Position numbers and translations under genes: made by a program
Shown here: positions 43,101 through 52,599 of the stretch, one piece after another
How the letters are laid out: every line of letters begins with the position of its first letter
Numbering within the stretch: position 1 is the first letter of the stretch
Notes under the pieces: model-generated
Seen by the model: only the letters and a program-made list of their open reading frames with translations
The model's database searches: none
Told to the model about the DNA's origin: nothing
Assembly: GCF_943736985.1 (NCBI RefSeq)
Contig: NZ_CALSFS010000007.1
Span: 1 to 64,000, forward strand
Direction of reading: 5' to 3'
Origin: Clostridium sp. Marseille-Q2269
Lineage (GTDB): Bacteria; Bacillota; Clostridia; Clostridiales; Clostridiaceae
DNA: 64,000 nt

Positions 43101-43413
43101 AAAAGAAAAAAGAATAGCAACGGAAAATTCTTTATTATCAAGGGTTTATGATTTGATTCTAAATACACAAACTATTGATGATGAACGTTCTAAATTAGCT
43201 GAATTTAAAAGTGCAGTTGAAAATGGAAAAGACTTCGAGAAACAATTGATGAACTTAGCAGAAGACTTAAGGCAACTAGCAGTTTACAAATTTAAGAATA
43301 AAGAAACACTTAGCCCAGAAGTTGGTAAATTTTATATGGATATTTCTACTACTGGATTACTTGAAAAAAATTTAGGTATTGGCTTCACTGCAATTAGCTT
43401 TTTAGCTAAATAA
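43093..43413 (+). CDS. Pediocin-like bacteriocin immunity protein
   Basis: 106 aa from TTG 43093, a helical bundle with LAEFKSAVENGKDFEKQLMN and LAEDLRQLAVYKFKNKETLS, matching the EntA_Immun family that protects producers from class IIa peptides. It is directly downstream of the bacteriocin, as usual. The start is supported by overlap with the preceding short frame; the AAGGA ribosome site is 15 nt away, so translation may depend on coupling. Confidence 0.85.
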   Translation: MSKKEKRIATENSLLSRVYDLILNTQTIDDERSKLAEFKSAVENGKDFEKQLMNLAEDLRQLAVYKFKNKETLSPEVGKFYMDISTTGLLEKNLGIGFTAISFLAK

Positions 43414-43502
43414 ATTAGTATATCCCTACCCAATGGTTAGTTGAAATGGAAACAAAAGTTTAATATAATATTATTAATACACAAATTGTGGGGGGATAAG
43501 CC

Positions 43503-43988
43503 ATGAACAAAGAACAACAAGTCCTAGCAAATTTCAGAGACTTATTCAACAAACTGTCTTGGCTTAATAGTTTTAAGATGAAAGCCAGTCTTAAGGAATA
43601 TACGCCTTCTGAAATACATTGTATGGAATACATTGAAAAAAATGTGGATCCCAATGTTACAAAACTTGCGGAGTCCTTTTATATGACTAGAGGTGCCATA
43701 AGTAAATTAACTAAAAAGCTCATAAAGAAAGGTCTCATAGAAAGCTATCAAAAACCAGACAACAAAAAAGAACTGTATTTTAGGCTTACTAATGAAGGGA
43801 AAGCAATTAACAAAATCCATGATGAACTGCACCAAGAATTTCAGCAGCGGGATAAAGTAGTATTTGATCAGGTAACGGAAGAACAATTTGATAAAATGCT
43901 TGCCTTCGTAGAAAAATACAGTAAACATTTGGATGAAGAAATAAAAAAACTAGGTGTAGACATAACAAATGGAAATTATCTTTTATAA
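43503..43988 (+). CDS. MarR-family transcriptional regulator
   Basis: This 161-aa winged helix has the MarR DNA-binding core (YTPSEIHCMEYIE, MTRGAISKLTKKLIKKGLIES, the wing DNKKELYFRLTNEGK). It is likely to repress the MFS pump downstream, whose promoter carries two tandem palindromes. GGGGGG before the ATG. Confidence 0.92.
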   Translation: MNKEQQVLANFRDLFNKLSWLNSFKMKASLKEYTPSEIHCMEYIEKNVDPNVTKLAESFYMTRGAISKLTKKLIKKGLIESYQKPDNKKELYFRLTNEGKAINKIHDELHQEFQQRDKVVFDQVTEEQFDKMLAFVEKYSKHLDEEIKKLGVDITNGNYLL

Positions 43989-44017
43989 TAAATTTATATA
44001 AAAAGTAGCCTAACTGA

Positions 44018-44058
44018 GGCTGTATCAACACACTGGAACATCAGTGTATGATACAGCC
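44018..44058 (+). terminator. Terminator after the MarR gene
   Basis: GGCTGTATCA / TGATACAGCC with an inner ACACTG / CAGTGT hairpin, 29 nt after the MarR stop. Confidence 0.8.
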
Positions 44059-44070
44059 TTTCGATTTATT

Positions 44071-44184
44071 CGATAACTACCCGCTCTAATACTCCCATCT
44101 TCTTCAAAGTGGGAGTAAAGAGCGGGTACGTCCCTGGATAACGATTTCTAAGCTTTAGAGGGATTAAAAACTCCCTCTAAAGCC
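44071..44184. ncRNA. IS605-type structured element (omega-RNA-like), orphan copy 2
   Basis: CGATAACTACCCGCTCTAAT and the following blocks pair as hairpins: ACCCGCTCTAATACTCCCA with GGGAGTAAAGAGCGGGT, then GCTTTAGAGGG with CTCCCTCTAAAGC. It is the compact form of the element at 3237-3450. No tnpB is next to it; it lies between marR terminator and MFS promoter. Typical of IS200/IS605 right ends, but RNA function here is inference. Confidence 0.45.
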
Positions 44185-44194
44185 AAGAACTCTG

Positions 44195-44260
44195 TTTATT
44201 GTTGACAAAGAAACAATAAAGGAATAGAATAATTATGTTGACAAGGAAACATAATTATTC
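44195..44260. promoter_or_regulatory. Tandem palindromic operators before the MFS gene
   Basis: Palindrome 1 has arms TTTATTGTT and AACAATAAA (44195-44220). Palindrome 2 has arms GAATAATTATGTT and AACATAATTATTC (44227-44260). Both share the centre TGTTGACAARGAAAC, spaced 34 nt apart. They are probable sites for the MarR protein encoded upstream. Confidence 0.7.
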
Positions 44261-44283
44261 TTTTTAAGAGGTGAACATTTTAA

Positions 44284-45528
44284 ATGGGTAAATTAAAATC
44301 AAGCAATACACAATCTACAAACCAAGCTTTTAATAAAAAGGCTTTAACATTTGGTCTTACTTCTGTGCTTCTTTACGGCATGGGTTTTGGAATCACAACA
44401 CCTGTTGTGCCATTTTTGGTACAACCCTATGTAAAAAGTGGGGCAAATCAAGCTATGGTCATTGCACTACTAACATTCATTTATGCAGTGTGCGTGTTTT
44501 TAGCAGCTCCTGGACTTGGAGCTTTGAGCGATCGGTATGGTCGTCGTCCTGTACTGATAATATGCCTTTTGGGATCCGCAGCTGGATACCTGATTTTTGG
44601 TATAGGTGGAGCTTTATGGGTACTATTTCTAGGACGTATAATAGACGGTCTAACAGGTGGAAACATAAGTATAATCTTAGCATATTTTGCAGATATCACT
44701 CCCAAGGAGCATCGAATCAAATACTTCGGATGGGCTGGAGCAGCTGCTGGTATAGGTTCCATAATCGGACCTACTCTAGGGGGGCTGCTTTCTAAGTTTG
44801 GTTATTCTACTCCCATGTATTTTGGAGTGATAATAACTTTATTAAATGTTCTCTATGGAGCCATTTATATGCCTGAAAGCCTTAAGAAAGAACACAGAGT
44901 GGATAAAATCTCCCTTGTTAGTTTAAATCCATTTACTCAATTAGCCAGTGTACTTTCTATAAAGAATCTAAAATGGCTTTTTATTTCAATATTTTTGCTA
45001 GGGGTACCTTCTGGTTCTCTACAAGCATTTTTTTCACAATTCGCCAAAGATACATTTGAATGGGGTCCTACCATGATAGGAATTGCATTCTCTATTTTGG
45101 GAGCACAAGATATTATTGCTCAAAGTCTTATAATGCCCAAGCTTCTGATAAAGCTTAAAGAGTCACAAATAGCAGTTCTTGGTATGGTTTCAGAAATTAT
45201 AGCTTATGGACTAATTGCGGCATCTGGTATATTCTCATACTTTCCTCTATTTATTGCAGGTACAATTATATTCGGTTTTGGAGACGCTATTTTTTGCCCA
45301 GCAGTAAATGGAATAGCTTCCAATGCTGTCAGTTCTGAGGATCAAGGCAGGATTCAAGGAGGAAGTCAATCTATTCAGGCTTTAACTAGAATAATTGGTC
45401 CTATACTTGGTGGCCAATTATATATATATCTTGGTCATTTTGCCCCTGCCATAATGGGCATGATTCTTGTGGCAGCAGCAATAGGAGCTATGCATAAAGG
45501 TACTCATGTAAAGTTTCAGGTTCAGTAA
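44284..45528 (+). CDS. MFS drug efflux transporter (TetA-like, 12 TM)
   Basis: 414 aa with about 12 membrane helices. Motif A-like GALSDRYGRRPVL in the loop between helices 2 and 3, and motif C-like GAAAGIGSIIGPTLGGLL in helix 5, mark a drug:H+ antiporter. The MarR gene and operators upstream suggest induction by a substrate. Drug specificity cannot be read. Confidence 0.92.
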   Translation: MGKLKSSNTQSTNQAFNKKALTFGLTSVLLYGMGFGITTPVVPFLVQPYVKSGANQAMVIALLTFIYAVCVFLAAPGLGALSDRYGRRPVLIICLLGSAAGYLIFGIGGALWVLFLGRIIDGLTGGNISIILAYFADITPKEHRIKYFGWAGAAAGIGSIIGPTLGGLLSKFGYSTPMYFGVIITLLNVLYGAIYMPESLKKEHRVDKISLVSLNPFTQLASVLSIKNLKWLFISIFLLGVPSGSLQAFFSQFAKDTFEWGPTMIGIAFSILGAQDIIAQSLIMPKLLIKLKESQIAVLGMVSEIIAYGLIAASGIFSYFPLFIAGTIIFGFGDAIFCPAVNGIASNAVSSEDQGRIQGGSQSIQALTRIIGPILGGQLYIYLGHFAPAIMGMILVAAAIGAMHKGTHVKFQVQ

Positions 45529-45662
45529 TAGATTTTTATCTTTCCAAGGGATAAAAGTTAAGAATCTTTAGAAAGTCCTTTTACTAGTTTTATTGTTTTT
45601 TACTATAGAAATAATAAATTCTTTATTGTAGATTTTTAAAAACAAAATTTTATATAACAATA

Positions 45663-45697
45663 AAAAGAGGCAAGTTAATAGCTTGTCCCTTCTTATT
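45663..45697. terminator. Terminator-like hairpin
   Basis: AAGAGGCAAG pairs with CTTGTCCCTT with one mismatch, followed by a T-rich stretch. Same design as 42281-42312. Confidence 0.55.
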
Positions 45698-45867
45698 TGT
45701 AGATAGAAGTTAATATAATTTGAAATTTTATAAAGTTTTTTCCTCCCTCCTTTTTTAAAATTGTAAACATTTACTAATTTAATTATATAATATAATTAAA
45801 TTAAATTGGACAGGTCATACCAGTGTTAACAAAAAGTTAATATTACTTTTTATGAATAACCAATAAG

Positions 45868-45902
45868 CATAAATTCCAACATGGCAATGTAGGAATTTAT
45901 GC
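45868..45902. terminator. Terminator of the sugar operon
   Basis: GCATAAATTCC / GGAATTTATGC with a 13-nt loop, 35 nt past the last gene of the minus-strand operon. Confidence 0.75.
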
Positions 45903-45936
45903 ACTTTTATCTATATCTTTAGGAATGTTTTTTGCC

Positions 45937-47658
45937 CTAGTCCCATATTTTAATAACTCCTCCTTCCATGCCAGAGGTAGCTAAGCTTGTGTACATTCCA
46001 AGTACCCCTTTAGTATATTTAGGTGATTTTGATTTCCAATTAACTTTTCTTTTATTTAATACTTCATCTATTTCTTCTTTTGTTTTTTCTTCTCCATTTA
46101 TTCCTACTATATTTATTCCTCTAGATTCTATGTCTATATGAATAATGTCTCCATCTCTAACAAAAGCTATTGGTCCTCCATTACTGGCTTCTGGTGATAC
46201 ATGCCCTATGGCTGGTCCTCTGGTTGCTCCTGAAAATCTTCCATCTGTTATAAGTGCTACTGTTGAATTCAACTTTTCATCTGAAGCAATTGCTTCCGTT
46301 GTGTAAAACATTTCTGGCATTCCGGAACCTCTAGGGCCTTCATATCTTATTATTATTGCATCTCCTGGTTTTATGGTTCCATTTATTGTTGCTTCAAAGG
46401 CTTCTTCTTCTGAATCAAAGGCTTTTGCATTTAATTTTATATTTCTCATATTAGCTGGTAAACTTGAATGTTTTACTACACATCCCTCTGGCGCTATATT
46501 GCCCTTTAGTACTGATACTGCTCCTATTTTGCTTATGGGATTTTCCGCATCATATATAACTTGTCTATAATCCATTTTAGGCGCAGATTTTAAATAAGTT
46601 CCATAAACTTCTTCCTTATTAAATTCTTCTAAATTTTCTCCTAAAGTTTTTCCTGTAACTGTCATAACATCTAAATATAAATGTTTTTTTATTTTATTCA
46701 TTATTGCAGGCACCCCTCCTGCATAAAATACATAATTTGCAGGCCACTGTCCACTTGGTCTTACATTCAGTATAAATGGTATTTTTCTGTGAATCTCATC
46801 AAAATCCTCTGGTTTTATTTTTATACCCAATTCTTTAGCTATAGCTGGTATATGAAGAAGTGCATTAGTGGATCCTCCTATAGCTGCATGAACCATTATT
46901 GCATTTTCTATAGATTTTCTATTTACTATATTTGAAACCTTTATTCCTTTTTCTATTAAATCCTTTAGCGTTTTAGCAGAATTTTTTGCATATTCTTTTA
47001 CTATTTCTGAAGTTGATGGTAATAAAGCTGCACCGGGAAGTGTTAATCCTAACGCTTCACTAAGTACCTGCATAGTTGCTGCAGTTCCCATAAAAGAACA
47101 AGCTCCACAGCTAGGACATGCTTTTTCTTTGTAGAATTCATACTCTTTTCCTGTTATCTCTCCTCTTTTATACATAGCGCTATAAGTTCCTACTTGGTTT
47201 AGTGTTAATAGATTAGGTCCTGCATTCATAACTCCACCTGGTATAACTAGGGATGGTATGTTTACTCTGCACATAGCTACTAGGTTTGCAGGCATACCTT
47301 TATCACAACTTGCTATAAAAATTCCTCCATCAAATCCTGTTGCATTTACATGTATTTCTATCATATCTGCTATTATTTCTCTGGATACTAGAGAGTAATT
47401 CATTCCATCATGACCTTGAGCTTGTCCATCACATATATCTGTAGCATAGTAATCTGCTGACTTTGCACCTAAATTAGTTAATTCATCCATAACTTCATTT
47501 ACTATTCCATTTAGATGAGCACTTCCTGGATGACTCTTTCCATAAGTACTTTCTACTATTACCTGGATTTTTTCTAAGTCTTCTGTATTCCAACCCATTC
47601 CTCTTTTTAGAGAATCCATTTCTGGAGCTATCTTTCTCACCTTTTGAGAATATAACAT
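45937..47658 (-). CDS. IlvD/Edd-family sugar-acid dehydratase
   Basis: 573 aa. Cysteines for an Fe-S cluster sit in ICDGQAQGHDG (C76), SCDKGMPAN (C118) and CPSCGACSFMGTA (C184). The family dehydrates dihydroxy acids: dihydroxyacid dehydratase in amino-acid synthesis, or sugar acids to 2-keto-3-deoxy acids. Placement behind KDG kinase and KDPG aldolase points to a sugar acid (for example gluconate to KDG) rather than IlvD. ATG 47658 is preferred because AAGGTG lies 6 nt before it. Confidence 0.85.
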   Translation of the reverse strand: MLYSQKVRKIAPEMDSLKRGMGWNTEDLEKIQVIVESTYGKSHPGSAHLNGIVNEVMDELTNLGAKSADYYATDICDGQAQGHDGMNYSLVSREIIADMIEIHVNATGFDGGIFIASCDKGMPANLVAMCRVNIPSLVIPGGVMNAGPNLLTLNQVGTYSAMYKRGEITGKEYEFYKEKACPSCGACSFMGTAATMQVLSEALGLTLPGAALLPSTSEIVKEYAKNSAKTLKDLIEKGIKVSNIVNRKSIENAIMVHAAIGGSTNALLHIPAIAKELGIKIKPEDFDEIHRKIPFILNVRPSGQWPANYVFYAGGVPAIMNKIKKHLYLDVMTVTGKTLGENLEEFNKEEVYGTYLKSAPKMDYRQVIYDAENPISKIGAVSVLKGNIAPEGCVVKHSSLPANMRNIKLNAKAFDSEEEAFEATINGTIKPGDAIIIRYEGPRGSGMPEMFYTTEAIASDEKLNSTVALITDGRFSGATRGPAIGHVSPEASNGGPIAFVRDGDIIHIDIESRGINIVGINGEEKTKEEIDEVLNKRKVNWKSKSPKYTKGVLGMYTSLATSGMEGGVIKIWD

Positions 47659-47668
47659 AATTTTCACC

Positions 47669-48670
47669 TTACCTATCTATAGCATTTTTTTCTAGCATTA
47701 TCTTTTCCACATCTTCTGGAATTACCAACATATTATCACCTTTAATTGTACATTTTAATGTAGCTGATGCTGCTCCAAAGTCTAAGGCTTCTTTTAAACT
47801 TTTCTGTTTCATAATTGAGTAAATTACTCCGGATACAAATGCATCTCCACTGCCTACTCTTTCAACTATCTTAGTTGTTAACTTAACGGATTCTGCTCTT
47901 TGTTCTCCTAATCCATAAGCGTAGTAGATATTATTATCCTCTTTATCATTTTCCCTTTGTGTATGAAAAATATATTTAAATCCAAATTTGCTCTTTAATT
48001 CTTCCATTCTTTTAAATACATCTTCTTTAGTAGCTTTTTCTCTATTAAACATGGTTATATCTTTATCATTTACCATTATAGGCTCTATTCCAAAGCACAT
48101 ATCCACATAAGGTGCTAATTCTGTAGCATAATTTTTAGCTTCCATAAAACTTGTCATCTTACTTCTAAAATTCAAATCCATGCTTATAAATATATTTCTT
48201 TTCTTTGCTTCTCTTACTAATTCTCTTACTATTTCTCTAGAATTTTCTCCAACTGCTAAGGTTATTCCACTAAAGTGAATCCACTTTACTCCTTCTAAAG
48301 CCTTATTTATATCTATACATTCTAGAGTTAGTCCGAAAAAGCTACTATGTTTTCTATCATATATAACACTACTATTTCTAACCCCTGAACTTCTTTCTAA
48401 AAAATAATATCCTATTTTCTCTCCTTTAGTTATTATATTAGATGTATCTACTCCCACCCCTCTAAAATATCTTTTTATATTTTTAGCTATATAATTATCT
48501 GGCAAAGCTGAAAGAATAGAAGTTTCTATATCCCAAGCAGCTAAGATTGAGGCTATATTAGCTTCTGAGCCACCATAAAAGTACTCTAGTTCATTAGATA
48601 TTCCACATATATCAAAGTTCTTTGGAGTAAACCTTATGAGTATTTCACCTATAGAAAGAAATTTTCCCAT
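47669..48670 (-). CDS. kdgK: 2-dehydro-3-deoxygluconate kinase (PfkB family)
   Basis: 333 aa. The N-terminus MGKFLSIGEILIRFTPKNFD is typical of KDG kinases, and the PfkB signature ERVGSGDAFVSGVIYS carries the catalytic Asp. It phosphorylates KDG to KDPG, the substrate of the aldolase encoded immediately upstream in the operon (3-nt gap). Downstream dehydratase gene follows at 10 nt. Confidence 0.92.
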   Translation of the reverse strand: MGKFLSIGEILIRFTPKNFDICGISNELEYFYGGSEANIASILAAWDIETSILSALPDNYIAKNIKRYFRGVGVDTSNIITKGEKIGYYFLERSSGVRNSSVIYDRKHSSFFGLTLECIDINKALEGVKWIHFSGITLAVGENSREIVRELVREAKKRNIFISMDLNFRSKMTSFMEAKNYATELAPYVDMCFGIEPIMVNDKDITMFNREKATKEDVFKRMEELKSKFGFKYIFHTQRENDKEDNNIYYAYGLGEQRAESVKLTTKIVERVGSGDAFVSGVIYSIMKQKSLKEALDFGAASATLKCTIKGDNMLVIPEDVEKIMLEKNAIDR

Positions 48671-48673
48671 TAT

Positions 48674-49288
48674 TTATCCCTCAACTTTCTCTATAAATTT
48701 TCTTGCATTTTCAGATATTTTCACTTTATCATTATTGGTGCCTGAAGATAATATACTTCCTATCCCCACTGAATCTGCTCCATTAATTAACCACTGTTTT
48801 AAATTATCAAGGTTAACTCCACCTGTTACCATTATCTTCACATCTTTAACAGGTGCTTTTATTGCTTTAATATAACTAGGTCCTAGAGTTTCCCCTGGAA
48901 ATAACTTAATAATCTTAACACCAGAATTTAAGGCATTTACTATTTCTGTTGGAGTAAAACAACCTGGTATATAATCTACTTTATTTTCTATACAAAAATA
49001 ATTTATATCACTATCAAAGTTAGGTCCTACTATAAATTTTGAACCTGCCTTTACAGCTTCTCTGCATGTTTCTATATTTAAAACGCTTCCTGCTCCTATA
49101 ACTACGTCTTTATATTTTCCTACTAAGTTTTTTATAATTTCTGAAGCATCCTTATTGGTGTAAGTTACTTCTATAATCTTTATTCCTCCTTCTATAGCTC
49201 CTTCTATTATATTTAGTGCTTCTTCTTTGTTATTCCCTCTAATTACTGCCACAATTTTATTATGTAAAATCTTTTCTACTACACTCAT
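48674..49288 (-). CDS. eda: KDPG/KHG aldolase
   Basis: This 204-aa class I aldolase splits KDPG into pyruvate and glyceraldehyde 3-phosphate. The Schiff-base Lys lies in VKIIKLFPGE, and VAVIRG and IEVTYTN are family blocks. With KDG kinase it completes the lower Entner-Doudoroff-like branch. Strong GGAGGAG ribosome site. Confidence 0.94.
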   Translation of the reverse strand: MSVVEKILHNKIVAVIRGNNKEEALNIIEGAIEGGIKIIEVTYTNKDASEIIKNLVGKYKDVVIGAGSVLNIETCREAVKAGSKFIVGPNFDSDINYFCIENKVDYIPGCFTPTEIVNALNSGVKIIKLFPGETLGPSYIKAIKAPVKDVKIMVTGGVNLDNLKQWLINGADSVGIGSILSSGTNNDKVKISENARKFIEKVEG

Positions 49289-49302
49289 TGAAAACTCCTC
49301 CT

Positions 49303-49339
49303 AAAAAAACAAGCCCCACCTTAAGTGAAGCTTGTTTTT
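49303..49339 (-). terminator. Intra-operon terminator or attenuator after uxuA
   Basis: AAACAAGC / GCTTGTTT around a 15-nt loop, followed on the minus strand by a T-run, between uxuA and eda. Some transcripts from upstream would end here, making eda-kdgK-dehydratase less abundant or separately initiated. Confidence 0.7.
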
Positions 49340-49341
49340 CT

Positions 49342-50388
49342 TTATTTTTGGTTCCCTTTTTTTATAGCTTCATATAAGCCGTTTATATAAGTTGCTCCTA
49401 ATGCCCTATCATATAACCCATATCCAGCTCTTCCTACTTCTCCCCATATCATTCTTCCATGATCTGGTCTGAAATATCCTTGAAAGCCAGTATCATAAGC
49501 AGCTTTAACTAATTTATACATATCTAAAGAACCTTTTTCTGACAAATGAGCTGCTTCTTCAAATCCTTCCTCTGTAATTTTTACGTTTCTTAGATGTAAA
49601 AAATGTATTCTTCCCTTTGCTCCAAAGTAACGTATTAGTTCTTCTACATTATTGTTTTGTGATGCTCCAAGAGAACCTGAACATAGGGTTATTCCATTAT
49701 TCACACTATCATTTATATTAATTAATCTTTCTAGATTTTCTTTACAAGTAATAATTCTTTTTAATCCAAATATAGACCAAGGTGGATCATCTGGATGAAT
49801 TGCCATTTTAATGTCTACTTCATCGCATACAGGAATTACTTTATTAAGAAAATATTCTAGGTTTGTCCATAAATCTTCCTCTGATATATTTTCATACTGC
49901 TTTAAAAGGGATTTTAATTCTTCTTTAGTATAACTAGAATCCCATCCTGGAAGAGATAAATCTGAGGTTAATGGATTTAAGTTTTCCACAGTTTTATGAG
50001 AATATATTAATGCATTTGATCCATCTTCTAGTGGATGAGCCAATTCCGAACGCATCCAATCAAATACTGGCATAAAATTATAACATACTACTTTTATGCC
50101 GTATTTGGCTAATGTTCTTAAAGTAATACAATAATTTTCTATATATCTGTCTCTAGTTTCTAAGCCTAGTTTAATATCCTCATGAACTGGAACACTTTCA
50201 ATAACTTCCAATTTTAATCCCTGTTTTTCTACTTCTGCTTTTAAAGCTAGAATTCTCTCTTCATGCCAAGCCTCTCCTACAGGAATATCATATATGGCAG
50301 AAACCACTCCATACATTCCTGGTATTTGTTTAATGTATTCAAGGGTAACTGGATCATCTTTTCCATACCATCGGAAAGTCATTTTCAT
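49342..50388 (-). CDS. uxuA: Mannonate dehydratase
   Basis: 348 aa; converts D-mannonate to KDG. Family blocks: [20 protein letters not shown] at the start, then [33 protein letters not shown] and [12 protein letters not shown], which hold the metal-binding His/Asp residues. It feeds KDG kinase downstream. No uronate isomerase (uxaC) or uxuB is present in the window, so the source of mannonate is elsewhere or the pathway is partial. Confidence 0.95.
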   Translation of the reverse strand: MKMTFRWYGKDDPVTLEYIKQIPGMYGVVSAIYDIPVGEAWHEERILALKAEVEKQGLKLEVIESVPVHEDIKLGLETRDRYIENYCITLRTLAKYGIKVVCYNFMPVFDWMRSELAHPLEDGSNALIYSHKTVENLNPLTSDLSLPGWDSSYTKEELKSLLKQYENISEEDLWTNLEYFLNKVIPVCDEVDIKMAIHPDDPPWSIFGLKRIITCKENLERLININDSVNNGITLCSGSLGASQNNNVEELIRYFGAKGRIHFLHLRNVKITEEGFEEAAHLSEKGSLDMYKLVKAAYDTGFQGYFRPDHGRMIWGEVGRAGYGLYDRALGATYINGLYEAIKKGNQK

Positions 50389-50446
50389 ATTATAACCCCC
50401 TTTCTCTTTTCATTTAATACTTAAATCTATCTTTATAAAATTTCAT

Positions 50447-51202
50447 TTAAAGTATGCTTAATTTTTTATTTTTAAAATCAATCTTCATAGTTATAAATAC
50501 TAATATGCCTATAATTAAAACTGAATATATAACCATCATTACTGAAGATAAAATTCCAATATAAATTCCTAAAAGTCTTACTACTATAGCTAAAATTGTA
50601 AGTTTTAATAATAATTTTTTATTGTTACTTCTAATTGAATAAACTACTATAACAGTTATTAATATTGATAATATTAAATTTCCTATTTCTTGAATAGCTG
50701 ATGCTACATATGAAAACCCACTGGTAGTAGTTAAAACAGAAACAATTTTATTAATAGTATTTATGTCCACGCCCTTCATATTATAAATGCTTCCATCCAT
50801 TATGGTATTTGCTAATGAAATATTTGACACAGAAGAAACACCTATCAAAAATAAAATGCTTATTATCCCTTTACCCATACCATAAGATACAGCTTCCATA
50901 TATGATCTATTATTTTTAGAACGGGATATGGATAACCATGTTAAAAACACATCAGAAGCTACTATAATAGCTACAGTTATAAATTGGGATATCCATTTAT
51001 TGTCCATTAAAGAGAATTGTTTCATATATTTTAAAATAGGAGAAGAGATAAGCATCTGTGAAATAATAAATGTTAACATACCCATGCTAAAAGATTTCAT
51101 TTTTAATGTTTTTTTCAATGCTAAGTATAGTACAAGTAGTAAAGGAATTATTGTACTAATTAATAGAGCTGTATACATTCCCATCATAGTGCTTTGATTC
51201 AT
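50447..51202 (-). CDS. YhfC-like membrane protein
   Basis: 251 aa, seven hydrophobic helices. The stretch SYMEAVSYGMGKGIISILF aligns with the GHG-motif helix of YhfC-family putative intramembrane proteases, but the His is replaced by Lys (GKG), so protease activity is doubtful. It sits inside the sugar operon between a GH1 gene and uxuA; a transport-related or sensing role is possible. Confidence 0.65.
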   Translation of the reverse strand: MNQSTMMGMYTALLISTIIPLLLVLYLALKKTLKMKSFSMGMLTFIISQMLISSPILKYMKQFSLMDNKWISQFITVAIIVASDVFLTWLSISRSKNNRSYMEAVSYGMGKGIISILFLIGVSSVSNISLANTIMDGSIYNMKGVDINTINKIVSVLTTTSGFSYVASAIQEIGNLILSILITVIVVYSIRSNNKKLLLKLTILAIVVRLLGIYIGILSSVMMVIYSVLIIGILVFITMKIDFKNKKLSIL

Positions 51203-51237
51203 TTAACTCTCCTCCTACACAAAATTATTTTTGATAT

Positions 51238-52584
51238 TTATAAATTCTCTCCATTACTTGCAATAACTTCTTTGTACCAATTGAAACTTTTCTTTGGTAT
51301 ACGTTTATAGTCTTGATCTTTATCTACATATACAAAACCATACCTTTTATTAAATCCTTCTCTTGTAGAATAAAGATCTATGGCAGACCAAGTTAAGTAT
51401 CCGATGATATCTACCCCTTCTTCATAGGCTTCTTTCATTCTTATTATATGGTTACGTAAAAACTCAATCCTGTAATCATCTTGTATAGTACCGTCTTCTT
51501 CTAAAATATCTCTGTAACCTAGGCCATTTTCTAATATAAGGATAGGCATTTGATAACGATGATAGTAATCTTTTAAGAAATGTTTAAGTCCATAAGGATC
51601 AATATTCCATTTCCATTCCGTTTGTTTTAAATAAGGATTTACAGCCTTTAAATTAGACTTTACTATTAAATTCTCTTTTCCCTCATCTTTTATAATACTG
51701 CTATGATAATATGTAAGAGATAAGAAATCTGGTTCAGCCTGATGTATAATATCTAAATCTCCTGGTAAAATAATTTTATCTAAGTCTAAATCTTCAACTG
51801 TTTTTAAATAATATTTAGAATATTCACCTCTTGCATATACATCTGCATAATTGTATCCAATCATATATTTATAAGTTTCGCAGGCTTCTACATCCTCCAC
51901 TTTACAAGTTGCTGGATAAGGGCATATATTTCCTACGTTTCCTCCAGTCTTAGCTTGTGGATCAATTTCATGTATTAGTTTTGTAGCTCTTGCATAAGCA
52001 AGATTTATATGATGTTCCATAGTAAAAGATTCTGTTCTATCTTTTGCCATGTATCCTACTGTATACAATGTATCAAATCTTAAAAGATTCTGTTCATTAA
52101 AAGGAACCCAATATTTAACTCTACCTTTAAAGGCTGTTACAACTGTGTTTACATAATTTATATAGTCATCAATACATTCTCTTGACAAAAATCCATTGTA
52201 TTTTTCTACTAAATGATAAGGTAAATCATAAGCATATAAAGTTACTACTGGCTTAATATTATATTTTTCTAATTCATCAAGTATTTTACTGTAAAACTCT
52301 AATCCTTCCTTATTAGGTTCTAAGTCATCCCCATTAGGAAATATCCTTGTCCAGGCTATTGTGAATCTATAAATTTGAAATCCCATTTCATTTAAATAAG
52401 CTATATCTTCTTTATAATGCTCATAATGGTTACTAGCATTTTTAAAATCTTCAAAATTTGCTTCTAGGTTAGCATTAGGCATAGTTCTTACATCTGCAAT
52501 GGAAACACCTTTATTTCCTTTATTCCATCCCCCTTCAAATTGTTGAGCATTAGTTGAACTTCCCCATAAAAAATCTTTATTCAT
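51238..52584 (-). CDS. GH1 beta-glycosidase, probably 6-phospho-beta-glucosidase
   Basis: 448 aa. The acid/base motif is PFNEQN (family usually NEP) and the nucleophile motif LILENGLGY. STREGFNKRYGFVYVD has the Ser-Lys-Tyr set that binds the phosphate in 6-phospho enzymes. It hydrolyses the phosphorylated disaccharide brought in by the PTS. One of two GH1 genes in the operon. Confidence 0.9.
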   Translation of the reverse strand: MNKDFLWGSSTNAQQFEGGWNKGNKGVSIADVRTMPNANLEANFEDFKNASNHYEHYKEDIAYLNEMGFQIYRFTIAWTRIFPNGDDLEPNKEGLEFYSKILDELEKYNIKPVVTLYAYDLPYHLVEKYNGFLSRECIDDYINYVNTVVTAFKGRVKYWVPFNEQNLLRFDTLYTVGYMAKDRTESFTMEHHINLAYARATKLIHEIDPQAKTGGNVGNICPYPATCKVEDVEACETYKYMIGYNYADVYARGEYSKYYLKTVEDLDLDKIILPGDLDIIHQAEPDFLSLTYYHSSIIKDEGKENLIVKSNLKAVNPYLKQTEWKWNIDPYGLKHFLKDYYHRYQMPILILENGLGYRDILEEDGTIQDDYRIEFLRNHIIRMKEAYEEGVDIIGYLTWSAIDLYSTREGFNKRYGFVYVDKDQDYKRIPKKSFNWYKEVIASNGENL

Positions 52585-52599
52585 AATAAAACACCTCTC

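Larger units (their letters stand above)
45529..45936. other. Intergenic region between MFS gene and sugar cluster
   Basis: Holds two hairpins (45663-45697, 45868-45902). A short motif TGGTATGACC on the minus strand near 45820 resembles GntR-type sites but stands alone. Confidence 0.5.

Noticed and set aside
44481-44795. Overlapping frames of 68-101 codons in the MFS region
   Set aside because: Shadows of the MFS coding sequence, which has intact motifs across the same bases.
45815-45835. GntR-like operator (TGGTATGACC on the minus strand)
   Set aside because: A single half-like motif between a terminator and the MFS gene, with no GntR gene in the window.
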